Below are positions 1 to 8,926 of a DNA stretch of 64,000 nt, in pieces (positions within the stretch are counted from its first letter, which is position 1; each line of letters begins with the position of its first letter). Below the pieces are notes generated by a model. The model was not told the origin of the DNA. It ran no database searches and was given only the letters and a program-made list of their open reading frames with translations. The translations under genes and the position numbers were made by a program. The DNA is from an uncultured Caulobacterales bacterium (GTDB lineage: Bacteria > Pseudomonadota > Alphaproteobacteria > Caulobacterales > Caulobacteraceae): the NCBI GenBank assembly GCA_903884425.1, contig CAISEP010000016.1, positions 248,001 to 312,000 on the forward strand, read 5' to 3'.

Positions 1-435
1 CTTCTCCACCAGGATGGCGGGGGGGCGGCGGGGTCGCCCGGCCAGGTCGATGCAGGCGGCGAAGACCACCGCGTCCGCCAGCCGGGCCTCTCCCCGAAGG
101 ATGGTCTGGCGGACGGTGAGCTTGGCCCCCCGGAAGGCGTCATAGGTGGTGCGCACCAGCAGGGCATCATCGATCCGCGCGGGCAGCTTGTAGTCCACCT
201 CCACCCGGGTGACGACGAAGGCGGCGGGGTCTTCCCGGTCCAGCAGCAGGCTGTGGCCCACCCCGATGGCCCGGAGGAAGTCCGACCGTCCCCGCTCGAA
301 ATAGCGGACATAGTTGGCGTGATAGACGAGGCCGGTGAAGTCGGTGTCCTCGTAATAGACCCGGATGGGCAGGAAGTGCTCCCGGCCCACGAACCATCCG
401 GCGGTGGGGCTCGTATCCTCGGGCGCGCCGGTCAT
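1..435 (-). CDS. ybgC: YbgC-type acyl-CoA thioesterase (partial, runs off window start)
   Basis: This is a 4-hydroxybenzoyl-CoA thioesterase family hotdog protein of the kind usually found before tolQRAB. The N-terminal part shows the family signature [20 protein letters not shown] at about residues 24-43, which contains the catalytic Asp and the Tyr-His-Asn-Tyr run. The ATG at 435-433 overlaps the ruvB stop as ATGA, so it is translationally coupled to ruvB. The frame stays open for 145 codons to coordinate 1, and the C-terminus lies outside the window. By family knowledge it hydrolyses short acyl-CoA esters; the natural substrate cannot be seen here. A tol-pal cluster beyond the left edge is expected from gene order in relatives. 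Confidence 0.88.
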   Translation of the reverse strand, partial: MTGAPEDTSPTAGWFVGREHFLPIRVYYEDTDFTGLVYHANYVRYFERGRSDFLRAIGVGHSLLLDREDPAAFVVTRVEVDYKLPARIDDALLVRTTYDAFRGAKLTVRQTILRGEARLADAVVFAACIDLAGRPRRPPAILVEK

Positions 436-1475
436 GCGTCGTCTCCGAACAGGTCGCCGGCCCCGGGCGGCGGGGTGGCTGGCGTGGACGGCATGGGCAA
501 TCCCATGTGCTGATAGGCCAGCGACCCGGCGATGCGGCCCCGGGGCGTGCGCTGGATGAACCCCTGTTGCAGCAGATAGGGCTCGATGACGTCCTCCACC
601 GAATCGCGGGCTTCCGCCAGCGCTGCGGCCAGTGTCTCAGCCCCCACCGGGCCGCCGCCATAGGTTTCAATCAGCGCACGAAGATAGCGACGGTCGAGGC
701 TGTCCAGCCCCTTCTCGTCCACCTCCAGACGGGCCAGCGCCCGGCGGGCGGCGTGCCGGTCGATGGCCGGTGCCGCATCGGCGGCGGCAAAGTCCCGCAC
801 CCGGCGCAGCAGCCGTCCCGCCACCCGCGGCGTGCCCCGGGCCCGGTGGGCGATCTCCTCGGCCCCGTCCGCCGTCAGGGGGGCCCCCATCTTGCGGGCG
901 GCATGGGCCAGCACCTGGCAGAGCTCCTCGGCCGAATAGAACTCCAGCCTAAGGGGAATGCCGAACCGGTCCCGCAGCGGCGTGGCCAGCAGCCCCGCCC
1001 GGGTGGTCGCCGCCACCAGGGTGAAGGGGGCCAGATCGATGCGGACGGAGCGGGCGGAGGGTCCCTCCCCGATGATCAGGTCCAGCACATGGTCCTCCAT
1101 CGCCGGATAGAGGATCTCCTCCACGGCGGGGGGCAGGCGGTGGATCTCGTCGATGAACAGGACGTCGTTGGCCTCGAGATTGGTCAGGATCGCCGCCAGG
1201 TCCCCGGCCTTGGCCAGCACCGGCCCGGCGGTGGCGCGGAAGTTCACCCCCATTTCCCGGGCGACGATCTGGGCCAGCGTGGTCTTGCCCAGCCCCGGCG
1301 GGCCGAACAGCAGGACATGGTCCAGGGGCTCTCCCCGGGCCCGGGCCCCGTCGATGAACACCTTCAGATTGGCCTTGAGCGTCGGCTGGCCGACGAATTC
1401 CATCAGGGTCTGGGGGCGCAGCGCCCGGTCGGCGGTCTCGAACCCCTCCCGCTCGCCGGAGATCAGCCGGGTCAT
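432..1475 (-). CDS. ruvB: Holliday junction branch migration helicase RuvB
   Basis: RuvB is the hexameric AAA+ motor that drives branch migration of Holliday junctions together with RuvA. The 347-residue length is normal. The Walker A motif GPPGLGKT is at residues 58-65, followed by a Walker B ending in FIDEIHRL, a sensor I region (LVAATTRAG) and a C-terminal winged-helix domain ending in TPRGR. The start ATG at 1475 overlaps the ruvA stop by ATGA, and its own stop overlaps the ybgC start. It is the third gene of ruvC-ruvA-ruvB, so SOS-type control upstream of ruvC would extend to it. Confidence 0.98.
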   Translation of the reverse strand: MTRLISGEREGFETADRALRPQTLMEFVGQPTLKANLKVFIDGARARGEPLDHVLLFGPPGLGKTTLAQIVAREMGVNFRATAGPVLAKAGDLAAILTNLEANDVLFIDEIHRLPPAVEEILYPAMEDHVLDLIIGEGPSARSVRIDLAPFTLVAATTRAGLLATPLRDRFGIPLRLEFYSAEELCQVLAHAARKMGAPLTADGAEEIAHRARGTPRVAGRLLRRVRDFAAADAAPAIDRHAARRALARLEVDEKGLDSLDRRYLRALIETYGGGPVGAETLAAALAEARDSVEDVIEPYLLQQGFIQRTPRGRIAGSLAYQHMGLPMPSTPATPPPGAGDLFGDDA

Positions 1476-2086
1476 CGGCCCACCTCCTGCAGGGCGGCCT
1501 TGATCAGGGCGCTGAGCGCCGGGTCAGGGCCCAGGCGCTGCTCCGCCGTCTCCACCGCCCGGCGGGCCGCGGATTCGGCAATGCCCAGGCCCAGAAGCGC
1601 GGCCACGGCCTCCCCCGACGCCCGCACCACGGGGGACGCGGACGGGGACGGGCCCGCCGCGTCCGGACCGATGGACAGACCGGCGGCCAGGGGCTTGCCC
1701 TTCAGCTCGGTGACGATGCGCTGGGCGAGCTTGGGTCCCACCCCGCTGGCCCGGGCCACGGCGGCCTTGTCGTCGCGGACCACCGCCGCGGCCAGCTCCG
1801 CCGGCGGCAGGATGTCGAGGACGGCCAGCGCCGCCTTGGGCCCCACCCCCTGGATGGCCTGCAGGGAGACGAAGGCCGCGCGATCGGACTTGGACAGGAA
1901 GCCGAACAGGCGGGTGCCGTCCTCCCGGGTCTGGCTCTCGATGTGCAGCACCACCGGCTCGCCCAGGGGCGGCAGGCGGGTGAGGGTGCGGGTGCCGCAG
2001 CGGACCAGATAGCCCACCCCCCCCACATCGATCACGGCGTCGTCCCCCTCCGCATCGACGAACAGGCCGCTGAGGCGTCCGATCAT
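1472..2086 (-). CDS. ruvA: Holliday junction branch migration complex subunit RuvA
   Basis: RuvA is the junction-binding tetramer that loads RuvB. The protein is 204 residues and starts [10 protein letters not shown]. It has an N-terminal OB fold, two helix-hairpin-helix motifs ([12 protein letters not shown] and [12 protein letters not shown]) and a short C-terminal RuvB-binding helical domain after a Pro/Ser-rich linker. The open frame extends far upstream, but this ATG at 2086 overlaps the ruvC stop (ATGA) and matches the family N-terminus. It sits between ruvC and ruvB with 4-bp overlaps on both sides. Confidence 0.97.
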   Translation of the reverse strand: MIGRLSGLFVDAEGDDAVIDVGGVGYLVRCGTRTLTRLPPLGEPVVLHIESQTREDGTRLFGFLSKSDRAAFVSLQAIQGVGPKAALAVLDILPPAELAAAVVRDDKAAVARASGVGPKLAQRIVTELKGKPLAAGLSIGPDAAGPSPSASPVVRASGEAVAALLGLGIAESAARRAVETAEQRLGPDPALSALIKAALQEVGR

Positions 2087-2589
2087 GCCGCCCCCCGCAG
2101 GCGCGCGATCCGCAGATGGGCGTGGGCGATGGCCACGGCCAGGGCATCGGCGGCGTCCTCCCCCGGCTCGCCGCAGGTGGGCAGAAGGCGGCGGACCATG
2201 AAGCCCACCTGCCCCTTGTCCGCGGCGCCCGCCCCGACCACGGCCTTCTTCACCAGCCTTGTATTGTACTCCGCCACGGTCAGTCCCGCCCGGGCAGGCG
2301 CGATCAGGGACGCCGCGCGGGCATGGCCCAGCTTCAGGGTGGAGGCGGGGTTCATGTTGACGAACACCTCCTCCACTGCCGCCTCGTCGGGGGCATGTTC
2401 GGCAATCACGGCAGTGATGGCCTCGAACAGGTGCAGCAGCCGCTCGGCGAAGTCCGCGGTCTTCGGCGGCGCGATCTCCCCATGGGCCACATGGCTGAGA
2501 CGCGAGCCCTCGCAGCTGATCACGCCCCAGCCGGTGCGGACCAGTCCCGGATCCAGTCCCAGGATGCGAAGCCGATTCGTGTTCTTCAT
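2083..2589 (-). CDS. ruvC: Crossover junction endodeoxyribonuclease RuvC
   Basis: RuvC is the dimeric resolvase that cuts Holliday junctions. The protein is 168 residues from the ATG at 2589. It shows the RNase H-like acidic residues: Asp in LGLDPG near the N-terminus, Glu in AAVEEVF and the C-terminal DAADALAVA segment. GTG codons in the same frame at 2598 and 2607 would add three or six residues. The ATG is preferred because [15 protein letters not shown] fits the family N-terminus and a GTGGAAC stretch lies just upstream. It is the first gene of the ruvCAB operon. The start codon lies inside a GTTC-N7-GTTC palindrome (see the separate site). Confidence 0.96.
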   Translation of the reverse strand: MKNTNRLRILGLDPGLVRTGWGVISCEGSRLSHVAHGEIAPPKTADFAERLLHLFEAITAVIAEHAPDEAAVEEVFVNMNPASTLKLGHARAASLIAPARAGLTVAEYNTRLVKKAVVGAGAADKGQVGFMVRRLLPTCGEPGEDAADALAVAIAHAHLRIARLRGAA

Positions 2590-2595
2590 GTGTTC
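2581..2595 (-). promoter_or_regulatory. LexA-type SOS box over the ruvC start codon
   Basis: The + strand reads GTTC-TTCATGT-GTTC, an exact match to the alphaproteobacterial LexA operator GTTC-N7-GTTC (GAAC-N7-GAAC on the ruvC strand). The ruvC ATG lies within the spacer. Repression of ruvC by LexA and induction on DNA damage is the natural inference. The match is seen directly; binding is not shown. Confidence 0.72.
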
Positions 2596-2639
2596 CACAC
2601 TGTCCACTGCCCGGGCCCTCAGGGGAAGCGGCCTTTTCG

Positions 2640-2655
2640 GTTAATGCAGCGTTAA
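2640..2655 (-). promoter_or_regulatory. CtrA-type box upstream of ruvC
   Basis: On the ruvC strand this is TTAA-CGCTGCA-TTAAC, an exact match to the Caulobacter CtrA consensus TTAA-N7-TTAAC. It lies about 51-66 nt upstream of the ruvC ATG, a plausible position at or just upstream of a -35 region. It also lies about 83 nt upstream of the divergent dienelactone hydrolase gene, so either gene could be the target. Exact TTAA pairs are rare in DNA this GC-rich. Confidence 0.55.
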
Positions 2656-2737
2656 ATCGGACCCCGCTGCGGGGTGGCGGTGCTGGCGCTGGCCGGTCGG
2701 CGAGGCTAGATGTCGGAAAACACCGGAGACGTCCCCC

Positions 2738-3418
2738 ATGTCCAGCCTGATCCACCTGACCGCCGCCCATGACGGCTTCCAGTTCTCCGCCCTGCACGCC
2801 CCCGCCCAGGGGACCCGCCGGGGCGGGGTGATCATCATCCAGGAGATCTTCGGCCTGGACCGCTATGTGCACGAGGACGTGGCCCGCTGGTCGGCCCTGG
2901 GCTTCGAGGCCCTGGCCCCCTCCATGTTCGACCGGCAGGAGCCCGGCTACACCGCCGGCCACGACCCCGACGGCTTCCAGACCGGAGTGAAGTACGCCAC
3001 GGCCAACGGCCCGGACAATGCCATGGGCGACATCGCCGCCTGCGTGGCGCACCTGGCCCCCCGGGGACCGGTATTCATCGTCGGCTACTGCTACGGCGGC
3101 ACCATGGCCTGGCTGGCCGCCAGCCGGGTGCCGGGCCTGGCCGCCGCGTCCAGCTATTACGGCGGCGGCGTTGCCGGCATGGCGGGCCTGCCGCTGCAGT
3201 GCCCGGTCATCGTCCATCTCGGGCGCAAGGACGGGCACATTCCCGCCGACGAGGTGAAGGCCAAGGTGGCCGCCGCCCATCCGGAGGTGGCGGTGCACAT
3301 CTATGAGGGCTCCGGCCACGGCTTCAACAATGACGGGGTGGAGGCCCAGGACCCGGCGGATGCCGCCCTGGCCCGGCAGCGGACGCTGGAGCTGTTCCAG
3401 GCCCACGGCGCCGCCTGA
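2738..3418 (+). CDS. Dienelactone hydrolase family protein (first of tandem pair)
   Basis: This is a 226-residue cytoplasmic alpha/beta hydrolase of the dienelactone hydrolase family. The family catalytic residues are visible: Cys118 in GYCYGG, Asp165 in LGRKDG, His194 in GSGHGF and the gating Glu36 in [13 protein letters not shown] ribosome-binding site lies about 8 nt before the ATG. The stop overlaps the start of the next gene (TGATG), a close paralogue, so the pair is probably translated together. No chloroaromatic degradation genes lie nearby, so the true substrate is unknown and carboxymethylenebutenolidase activity should not be assumed. Confidence 0.88.
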   Translation: MSSLIHLTAAHDGFQFSALHAPAQGTRRGGVIIIQEIFGLDRYVHEDVARWSALGFEALAPSMFDRQEPGYTAGHDPDGFQTGVKYATANGPDNAMGDIAACVAHLAPRGPVFIVGYCYGGTMAWLAASRVPGLAAASSYYGGGVAGMAGLPLQCPVIVHLGRKDGHIPADEVKAKVAAAHPEVAVHIYEGSGHGFNNDGVEAQDPADAALARQRTLELFQAHGAA

Positions 3419-4101
3419 TGGAGGCGACGGTCCGCCTGACCAGTCCCGTCGACGGCTTCGGCTTCGAGGCCTTCCACGTCACCCCGCCCGAGCAGCGGCG
3501 GGGGGGACTGGTGCTGATCCACGAGATCTTCGGCGTGACCGATCACATCCGCGACCTGGCCCGGGGCTTTGCCGCCGACGGCTACGAGGTGCTGGCGCCC
3601 GCCCTGTTCGACCGCCAGGTCCCGGGCCTCGCCGCCGGCTACGATCCCGAGGGCATCCGAATCGGCCGGGCCTGTTCCGAAGCCGCGCCCTGGGACGAGG
3701 TGGCGCAGGACCTGAGCGCCTGTGTGGCGGCCCTGGCCCCGCCGGTCTTCGCGGTGGGCTATTGCTGGGGCGGGACGGCGGCCTGGCTGGCGGCGGCGCG
3801 GATCGGGGGCGTGGCCGCAGCCTCCGCCTATTACGGCCGCCGCATTCCCGAGTTGATCGACGAGGCCCCCCGGTGCCCGCTGATCTGTCATTTCGGCCGC
3901 ACCGATCCCACCATTCCGCCGGAGACGGTGGCCGCCATCCGCGACCGGTATCCGGACCTGCCCGTGCACGTCTATGAGGCCGGACACGGCTTCGCCTCGG
4001 ACCGGCGGCCGGACTATGTGGAGGACGCGGCGCGGCTGGCGCGGCTCAGGACCCTGCAGCTGTTCCACCGTAATGCCGGCATCCGGTCCGACGACCCCTG
4101 A
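3418..4101 (+). CDS. Dienelactone hydrolase family protein (second of tandem pair)
   Basis: This 227-residue paralogue of the preceding gene has the same layout: Glu36 in LIHEIFG, Cys116 in GYCWGG, Asp163 in FGRTDP and His190 in EAGHGF. Its ATG overlaps the upstream stop by one base. The two proteins align without large gaps (both carry APxxFDRQ near residues 60-66), so they look like an old tandem duplication that has since diverged. The lid region between about residues 67 and 100 differs most, which would be expected to change substrate choice. The gene ends three bases before the convergent cyclophilin gene. Confidence 0.87.
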   Translation: MEATVRLTSPVDGFGFEAFHVTPPEQRRGGLVLIHEIFGVTDHIRDLARGFAADGYEVLAPALFDRQVPGLAAGYDPEGIRIGRACSEAAPWDEVAQDLSACVAALAPPVFAVGYCWGGTAAWLAAARIGGVAAASAYYGRRIPELIDEAPRCPLICHFGRTDPTIPPETVAAIRDRYPDLPVHVYEAGHGFASDRRPDYVEDAARLARLRTLQLFHRNAGIRSDDP

Positions 4102-4104
4102 GGA

Positions 4105-5211
4105 TCAGCCCGGCTCCGGGGTCGAGGCCGCAGGCTTCGGCGGCGGCGGCGGGGCCGCAGGGGGTGTGATCCGCACCGGCACCTCGAGATCGCAGACGGA
4201 GAAGTCCGCGCCGCGCTGGGTGCGGACGCGGTCGATCACCGCCTGGAAGGCGGGTCCGGTGGTGTCGGCGATCTCCACCGTCGGCCGTTCGGCGGCGGGC
4301 ATGTCCGCCAGCACCCGCACGCGCACCATCCTGTCCGGCGTGGCCGGGGGTTCTCCCACCGCCAGGCTGCGGAGGATGTCGAGGCCCGACAGCACCCGGC
4401 CCACCACGCTGTAGCCCCGGTCGAGGCGGCGGGCGGGGTCGCGCATGAAGAAGATCTCGCTGTTGCCGGTGTCGGGGGCAGCATCGTGGCCCATGCCCAT
4501 CACCCCGGCGCAATAGGCCCCCCAGGCGGTGATCCGGTGGTCGGGGGAGCGGGCCATCAGGTCCTCCGAGGCTGACTCGTAGGGCTGGCCCTGCAGCAGC
4601 CCCGCCGCACCCCCGGTGGGCCGCTGGGCCACCACGTGCGGCATGTCCGCCCCGAGGCGGAAGGTGAATTCCGGCGGCAGGTTGGGCTCGGAGCTCTTGC
4701 CGCCGTCATGGTTGTTGGGGTTGCCGGTCTGGGCCACGAACCCGTCGATCACTCGGTGGAACAAAAGTCCGTCATAGAGGCCCCGGCGGGCGAGCTGCTT
4801 CACCCGGGCCACGGACTGGGGCGCCATGACCGGGGCCAGGGCAATGATCACCGTGCCCTTGCTGGTCTCGAGGATGAGGGTGTTGTCCGGATCGGCCGGT
4901 CGCCATTCCAGAGCCGCCGCCGGCGGGGCCGTCGGGGCCGCGGCGGCGGGCGGCGCGGCGGCCGGCGGTGGGGGTCTGGGCTTGCGGCGGCGCTTCGGCG
5001 GCTTCGGCCGGTCCGCCGGGGCGGAGGCGTCCGCCGCCCGGGGCGTGGCCCCCCCTTCCGGAGGTCCGGACTGGGACGGATCGGCAAAGCTCTCCACCCC
5101 GCCGGCCCCATGACCGCCTGAGCCGGGGGGCGGCTCCGCCCGCGCGGGGGCCAGGAGGGCCGCGGACAGAAGGACGGCCGCGGCCGTGGACAGGGTGAGA
5201 GATCGAATCAT
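4105..5211 (-). CDS. Secreted cyclophilin-type peptidyl-prolyl isomerase
   Basis: The 368-residue protein starts MIRSLTLSTAAAVLLSAALL and has a signal peptide ending near ARA, so it is predicted to act in the periplasm. An upstream in-frame extension to 5286 lacks sense as a signal sequence and was rejected. A long Gly/Pro/Ala/Lys-rich linker (about residues 27-110) precedes the cyclophilin domain, recognised by GTVIIALAPVMAPQSV, FHRVIDGFVAQTGNP and, later, NSEIFFM and YSVVGRV. The proline-rich C-terminal tail ends PPPPPKPAASTPEPG. The isomerase catalyses cis-trans peptidyl-proline isomerisation in exported proteins. The long linker suggests it reaches across or is tethered in the envelope, which is inference. 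Confidence 0.9.
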   Translation of the reverse strand: MIRSLTLSTAAAVLLSAALLAPARAEPPPGSGGHGAGGVESFADPSQSGPPEGGATPRAADASAPADRPKPPKRRRKPRPPPPAAAPPAAAAPTAPPAAALEWRPADPDNTLILETSKGTVIIALAPVMAPQSVARVKQLARRGLYDGLLFHRVIDGFVAQTGNPNNHDGGKSSEPNLPPEFTFRLGADMPHVVAQRPTGGAAGLLQGQPYESASEDLMARSPDHRITAWGAYCAGVMGMGHDAAPDTGNSEIFFMRDPARRLDRGYSVVGRVLSGLDILRSLAVGEPPATPDRMVRVRVLADMPAAERPTVEIADTTGPAFQAVIDRVRTQRGADFSVCDLEVPVRITPPAAPPPPPKPAASTPEPG

Positions 5212-5285
5212 GCGGTCGGCTCCCGTTCGTCCCGACCTAGACCCCGAGATGTAAACGGGCGGTATGTGCCGCCGATCGGCAGCCA

Positions 5286-5318
5286 TGAAAAACCCCCGCC
5301 GGAGAACCGACGGGGGTT
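5286..5318 (-). terminator. Rho-independent terminator of the pet operon
   Basis: On the minus strand an 8-bp perfect stem (AACCCCCG / CGGGGGTT, arms 5311-5318 and 5291-5298) with a 12-nt loop runs directly into TTT. It lies about 30 nt after the petC stop and before the cyclophilin gene start. Confidence 0.82.
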
Positions 5319-5347
5319 GTTCGCAGAAAGCCGGTCCAGCGGCGTCG

Positions 5348-6241
5348 TCAGTGCGACACGTTCCGCCAGATCTGCCGGTAGGAGAGATAGGTCAACAGGG
5401 TGAAGACCAGCAGGAACAGCATCACGGCGATGCCGGTCTGCTTGCGCTCCACCTGGTGCGGATCCGCCGCCCAGGCCAGGAAGGTGGCCACGGCATGGGC
5501 TTCGTTGGCCGCGGTGGACGGGGTCTTGTCGTCGAACTGGACCCGGTCGTCGACGAGCTGCCGCGCCATGGCGATGAAGCCGCCTTCCGGCACCTTGTCC
5601 TTCGCCCCCTTCCAGTAGGAGCTCATGTCCCCGGCCATGTAGGGGTTGTAGTACTTGCCATCCGGCACGGTCATCCCGGCGGGGGCCTCCTCGTAGCCGA
5701 GCAGCAGGCTGTAGATGTAGGCCGGGCCACCCTCACGGGCGCGGGCGATCACCGACAGGTCCGGCGGCAGGGCCCCGCCGTTGGCGGCGCGGGCGGCGGC
5801 CTCGTTGGCGAAGGGGGCCTTGAAGCGGTCCGCGGCGGTGGCCGGGCGCTGGATCACGTCACCCGTGTCGGGGTCGATGTCCGGCACCTTGTACTGGGCC
5901 GCGATGGCCTTGGCATAGGGGCTCTCCGCCGGGGAGATGTTCGGGTGCTTCGGATCCCAGAAGGGACCGCCCGGCTGCGCCAGGTCCCGGTAGGACAGGA
6001 GGTTCATGGAATGGCAGGCGGAGCAGACCTCCGCATAGACCTTGAAGCCCCGCTGCAGTTCCGCCTGATCGAAGCGACCGAACGGACCTTCGAAGGAGAA
6101 GCTGACCTCCTGCGGTTCCTTGGCATTGGTCTTGGCCTGGGCAACACCGGTGCCGAGGGCCGCAACCCCCAGCGCCAGAGCCGCCACGGCCAGCGCGCGC
6201 AGACCGTGGAAACCGGAGCGCCCCAGAATGGAAGACGACAT
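5348..6241 (-). CDS. petC: Cytochrome c1 of the bc1 complex
   Basis: The 297-residue cytochrome c1 carries one covalent haem in the periplasm and passes electrons from the Rieske protein to soluble or anchored cytochrome c. A signal peptide ends near GVAQA (residue 36), the haem site CSACH is at residues 73-77, and the axial Met is probably in NPYMAGDMSS. A C-terminal membrane anchor (TGIAVMLFLLVFTLLTYL) is followed by a short basic tail. The gene lies 5 bp after petB, in the order petA-petB-petC, and is followed by a strong terminator. It is a separate gene, not the fused cyt b/c1 (fbcH) found in some Bradyrhizobia. Confidence 0.96.
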   Translation of the reverse strand: MSSSILGRSGFHGLRALAVAALALGVAALGTGVAQAKTNAKEPQEVSFSFEGPFGRFDQAELQRGFKVYAEVCSACHSMNLLSYRDLAQPGGPFWDPKHPNISPAESPYAKAIAAQYKVPDIDPDTGDVIQRPATAADRFKAPFANEAAARAANGGALPPDLSVIARAREGGPAYIYSLLLGYEEAPAGMTVPDGKYYNPYMAGDMSSYWKGAKDKVPEGGFIAMARQLVDDRVQFDDKTPSTAANEAHAVATFLAWAADPHQVERKQTGIAVMLFLLVFTLLTYLSYRQIWRNVSH

Positions 6242-6246
6242 GGGGA

Positions 6247-7581
6247 TCAGCCCTTCTTTTCCGGCGACGCCGTGGCGCCGCTCAACATGGCCGCGCCACC
6301 CTTGGGGAGCACGGGGGTCGAAATGGTGTCCGGCACGGGCAGGGTCTTCTCGAAGAGGCCCAGCAACGGAAGCACGGCGATGAAGTAGGCGAAGTAGTAG
6401 ACCGCCAGGACGCGGGACAGCATCACCACCGTGAAGCCCGTCGGGTCGCCGGTGACCGCATCGCGGCCGATCGGGATGACCACGTCATCCGGCAGCTTGC
6501 CCCCGCACCAGCCGAGACCCAAGGTCGCGGCGATGAACAGGAAGAAGAACCACCGCGCCGTCGGCCGATAGCGCATGGACCGCACCTTGGAGGTGTCGAG
6601 CCAGGGCAGGGCGAACAGCATGGCGATGGCGCCGAACATGCCCAGAACGCCGAACAGCTTGTCCGGCACCGCCCGCAGGATGGCGTAGAAGGGCAGGAAG
6701 TACCACTCCGGCACGATGTGGGAGGGCGTCGCCAGCGGGTTGGCCATCACCTGGTTGTCCGCATGGCCCAGCGCTTCCGGCGCGAAGAACACGAACCAGG
6801 AGAACAGCAGCAGGAACACCAGGATCGCGAAGCCGTCCTTCACCGTGTAGTACGGATGGAAGGGAACCGTGTCCTCCTTGGACTTCACGTCCACGCCCAC
6901 CGGGTTGTTGTTGCCCGGGACGTGCAGCGCCCAGATGTGCAGGCCGACGACGCCGGCGATCATGAAGGGCAGCAGGTAGTGCAGGGAGAAGAAGCGGTTC
7001 AGGGTGGCATTGTCCACCGCGAAGCCGCCCCACAGCCAGGTGGTGATCGCCGTGCCGACGCCCGGGATCACGTTGTCGAAGGCCGAGAACAGGTTGGTGA
7101 TCACCACCGCGCCGTAATAGCTCATCTGACCCCAGGGCAGGACGTAGCCCATGAAGGCTGTGGCCATCATCAGCAGGTAGATGACGCAGCCCAGCAGCCA
7201 CAGAATCTCCCGGGGGGCCTTGTAGGAGCCGTAATAGAGGCCGCGGGCGATGTGCACATAGACGGCCAGGAAGAACATCGACGCACCGTTGGCGTGGATA
7301 TAGCGGATCATCCAGCCGTGGTTCACGTCGCGCATGATGTGCTCGACGCTGTTGAAGGCGAGCCCGGCATTGGCCACATAGTGCATGGCCAGCACCACGC
7401 CGGTGACGATCTGGATGACCAGGCACACCGCCAGGATGCCGCCGAAGGTCCACCAGTAGTTCAGGTTCTTCGGCGTGGGGAAGTCGATGGCCGTGTCATA
7501 GGCCATGCGCACGATGGGAAGACGGACGTCGAGCCAACGCTCGAAGCCGGTCTTGGGTTCGTATTTCGAATGTCCGCTCAT
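6247..7581 (-). CDS. petB: Cytochrome b of the bc1 complex
   Basis: This is a 444-residue integral membrane protein that holds the two b haems and the quinol oxidation and reduction sites. The N-terminal b6-like half contains the haem-ligand segments (around [11 protein letters not shown] and [11 protein letters not shown]-type motifs), and the Qo-site signature [13 protein letters not shown] is present in the C-terminal half. Eight or so hydrophobic segments are visible. The length, about 444, is slightly long because of a hydrophilic C-terminal tail rich in Ala/Ser. It is the middle gene of petABC, 14 bp after petA. Confidence 0.97.
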   Translation of the reverse strand: MSGHSKYEPKTGFERWLDVRLPIVRMAYDTAIDFPTPKNLNYWWTFGGILAVCLVIQIVTGVVLAMHYVANAGLAFNSVEHIMRDVNHGWMIRYIHANGASMFFLAVYVHIARGLYYGSYKAPREILWLLGCVIYLLMMATAFMGYVLPWGQMSYYGAVVITNLFSAFDNVIPGVGTAITTWLWGGFAVDNATLNRFFSLHYLLPFMIAGVVGLHIWALHVPGNNNPVGVDVKSKEDTVPFHPYYTVKDGFAILVFLLLFSWFVFFAPEALGHADNQVMANPLATPSHIVPEWYFLPFYAILRAVPDKLFGVLGMFGAIAMLFALPWLDTSKVRSMRYRPTARWFFFLFIAATLGLGWCGGKLPDDVVIPIGRDAVTGDPTGFTVVMLSRVLAVYYFAYFIAVLPLLGLFEKTLPVPDTISTPVLPKGGAAMLSGATASPEKKG

Positions 7582-7595
7582 GGGTCGTTCGCGCC

Positions 7596-8138
7596 TTAGC
7601 CGATCTTGACCTTGGTGGGTCCGGTGAATTCATAGGAGGGCAGCTCGAGGTTCCGAGGTGCCGGTCCCTTGCGGATGCGGCCGGCGGTGTCATAGACCGA
7701 GCCGTGGCAGGGGCAGAACCAGCCACCGTAGTCGCCGGTGCCGAAGTTCGGCACGCAGCCCAGATGGGTGCAGACGCCGATGACGATCAGCCATTCCTGC
7801 TTGCCCGGCTTGGTGCGCGAGGCGTCGGTGGCGGGGTCGCGCATGTCGGCGTGGTCGTCCTTCACCGAGGCCGCGATCTCGGCCGGGGTGCGGTGACGCA
7901 CGAACACCGGCTTGCCACGCCACTTGACCACCAGCTGCTGGCCGGGGGCCACCTTGCCGATGTCCTGCTCGATGGAGGCCAGCGCCAGCGTGTCCGCGGA
8001 CGGGTTCATCTGGTCGATGAACGGCCAGGCCACGGCAGCAACGCCCACGGCACCCGTGGCCATGGCGGCGATATGGATGAAGTCACGACGACTGGGATCG
8101 TCCCCATGCGTCTCGTGCGCGTTCACGGTTTCGGCCAC
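7596..8138 (-). CDS. petA: Ubiquinol-cytochrome c reductase Rieske iron-sulfur subunit
   Basis: This is a 180-residue Rieske protein with an N-terminal twin-arginine signal anchor (SRRDF at residues 16-20, then a hydrophobic segment). The [2Fe-2S] ligands are Cys123, His125, Cys142 and His145 in CTHLGC and CPCHGS; Cys128 and Cys144 form the conserved disulfide. I chose the GTG at 8138 because an AAAGGG ribosome-binding sequence lies about 6 nt upstream; a longer frame starting at 8198 has no family match. It is the first gene of petABC. Confidence 0.95.
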   Translation of the reverse strand: MAETVNAHETHGDDPSRRDFIHIAAMATGAVGVAAVAWPFIDQMNPSADTLALASIEQDIGKVAPGQQLVVKWRGKPVFVRHRTPAEIAASVKDDHADMRDPATDASRTKPGKQEWLIVIGVCTHLGCVPNFGTGDYGGWFCPCHGSVYDTAGRIRKGPAPRNLELPSYEFTGPTKVKIG

Positions 8139-8328
8139 GTCGTCACCCTTTGTCGGTCCAGCCCGCCGCCCGCGGCGCGGAGCCTGGCATTGTCCCACTC
8201 AAACGTCCGGTTCCGTCAATGAGTCCCCGAACGACCCTGTCAGCGTCTCATAGGCCCGTAGGGGCGCTTGTCGCAAGGGCGACGGCGCAGCTATGGCCCT
8301 TCCACACCGATATGATGGAGCGATTAGA

Positions 8329-8784
8329 ATGCGGCTCGCGCTTTTTCAACCCGACATTCCGCAAAACGTGGGGGCCGCGATCCGTTTGAGTGCGTGTTTC
8401 GGCGTTCCGCTGGAGATTATCGAGCCCTGTGCCTTCCCGGTGTCCGACCGGAGTCTCAAGCGGGCGTCCCTGGACTACGGCCCCGAAGCGGTGATCCGGC
8501 GACACGATTCCTGGGACGCCTTCCTTGCCGCGCCGGAGCGGACGGAGGGTCGGCTGCTCCTGTTCACCACCCGGGGGGCGGTGCGGCTGGACCGGTTCCG
8601 GTTCGAGGGCGGCGACACCCTGCTGTTCGGCCAGGAAAGCTGCGGTGCCCCCGAAGACGTCCATGCCCGGGCACAGGCGCGGATCTGCATCCCGATCCGG
8701 CCCCAGACCCGGTCCCTCAATCTGTCCGTGTCGGCGGGGGTGGCGCTCTACACCGCCCTCGGCACCACCGGCGGCCTGCCCTGA
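8329..8784 (+). CDS. trmL: tRNA (cytidine(34)-2'-O)-methyltransferase TrmL
   Basis: This is a 151-residue SPOUT-class methyltransferase that modifies the wobble base of certain leucine tRNAs. The knotted SAM-binding motifs are present: [11 protein letters not shown] near the N-terminus, [11 protein letters not shown] in the middle and [14 protein letters not shown] at the C-terminus. The ATG at 8329 follows GGAGCG and fits the family start [13 protein letters not shown]; an upstream ATG at 8293 adds 12 unlike residues. It is divergent from petA with a 190-bp gap. The following hemF may be cotranscribed. Confidence 0.93.
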   Translation: MRLALFQPDIPQNVGAAIRLSACFGVPLEIIEPCAFPVSDRSLKRASLDYGPEAVIRRHDSWDAFLAAPERTEGRLLLFTTRGAVRLDRFRFEGGDTLLFGQESCGAPEDVHARAQARICIPIRPQTRSLNLSVSAGVALYTALGTTGGLP

Positions 8785-8926
8785 TCCGGTCGGCCACCCA
8801 GGAGTGATCGGGCAAATTCCGCCCCCCCCTCTTGCGACCCACCCGGCGAACACGGCAGATGGGCGGACGGACACGGCCCGGCGGGATCGACGCGGGGCCC
8901 CTCTTCAGACCAGGGACGAAACGGTG

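Noticed and set aside
507-2012. 501-codon open frame opposite ruvB and ruvA
   Set aside because: It is an antisense shadow; ruvA and ruvB on the minus strand are certain.
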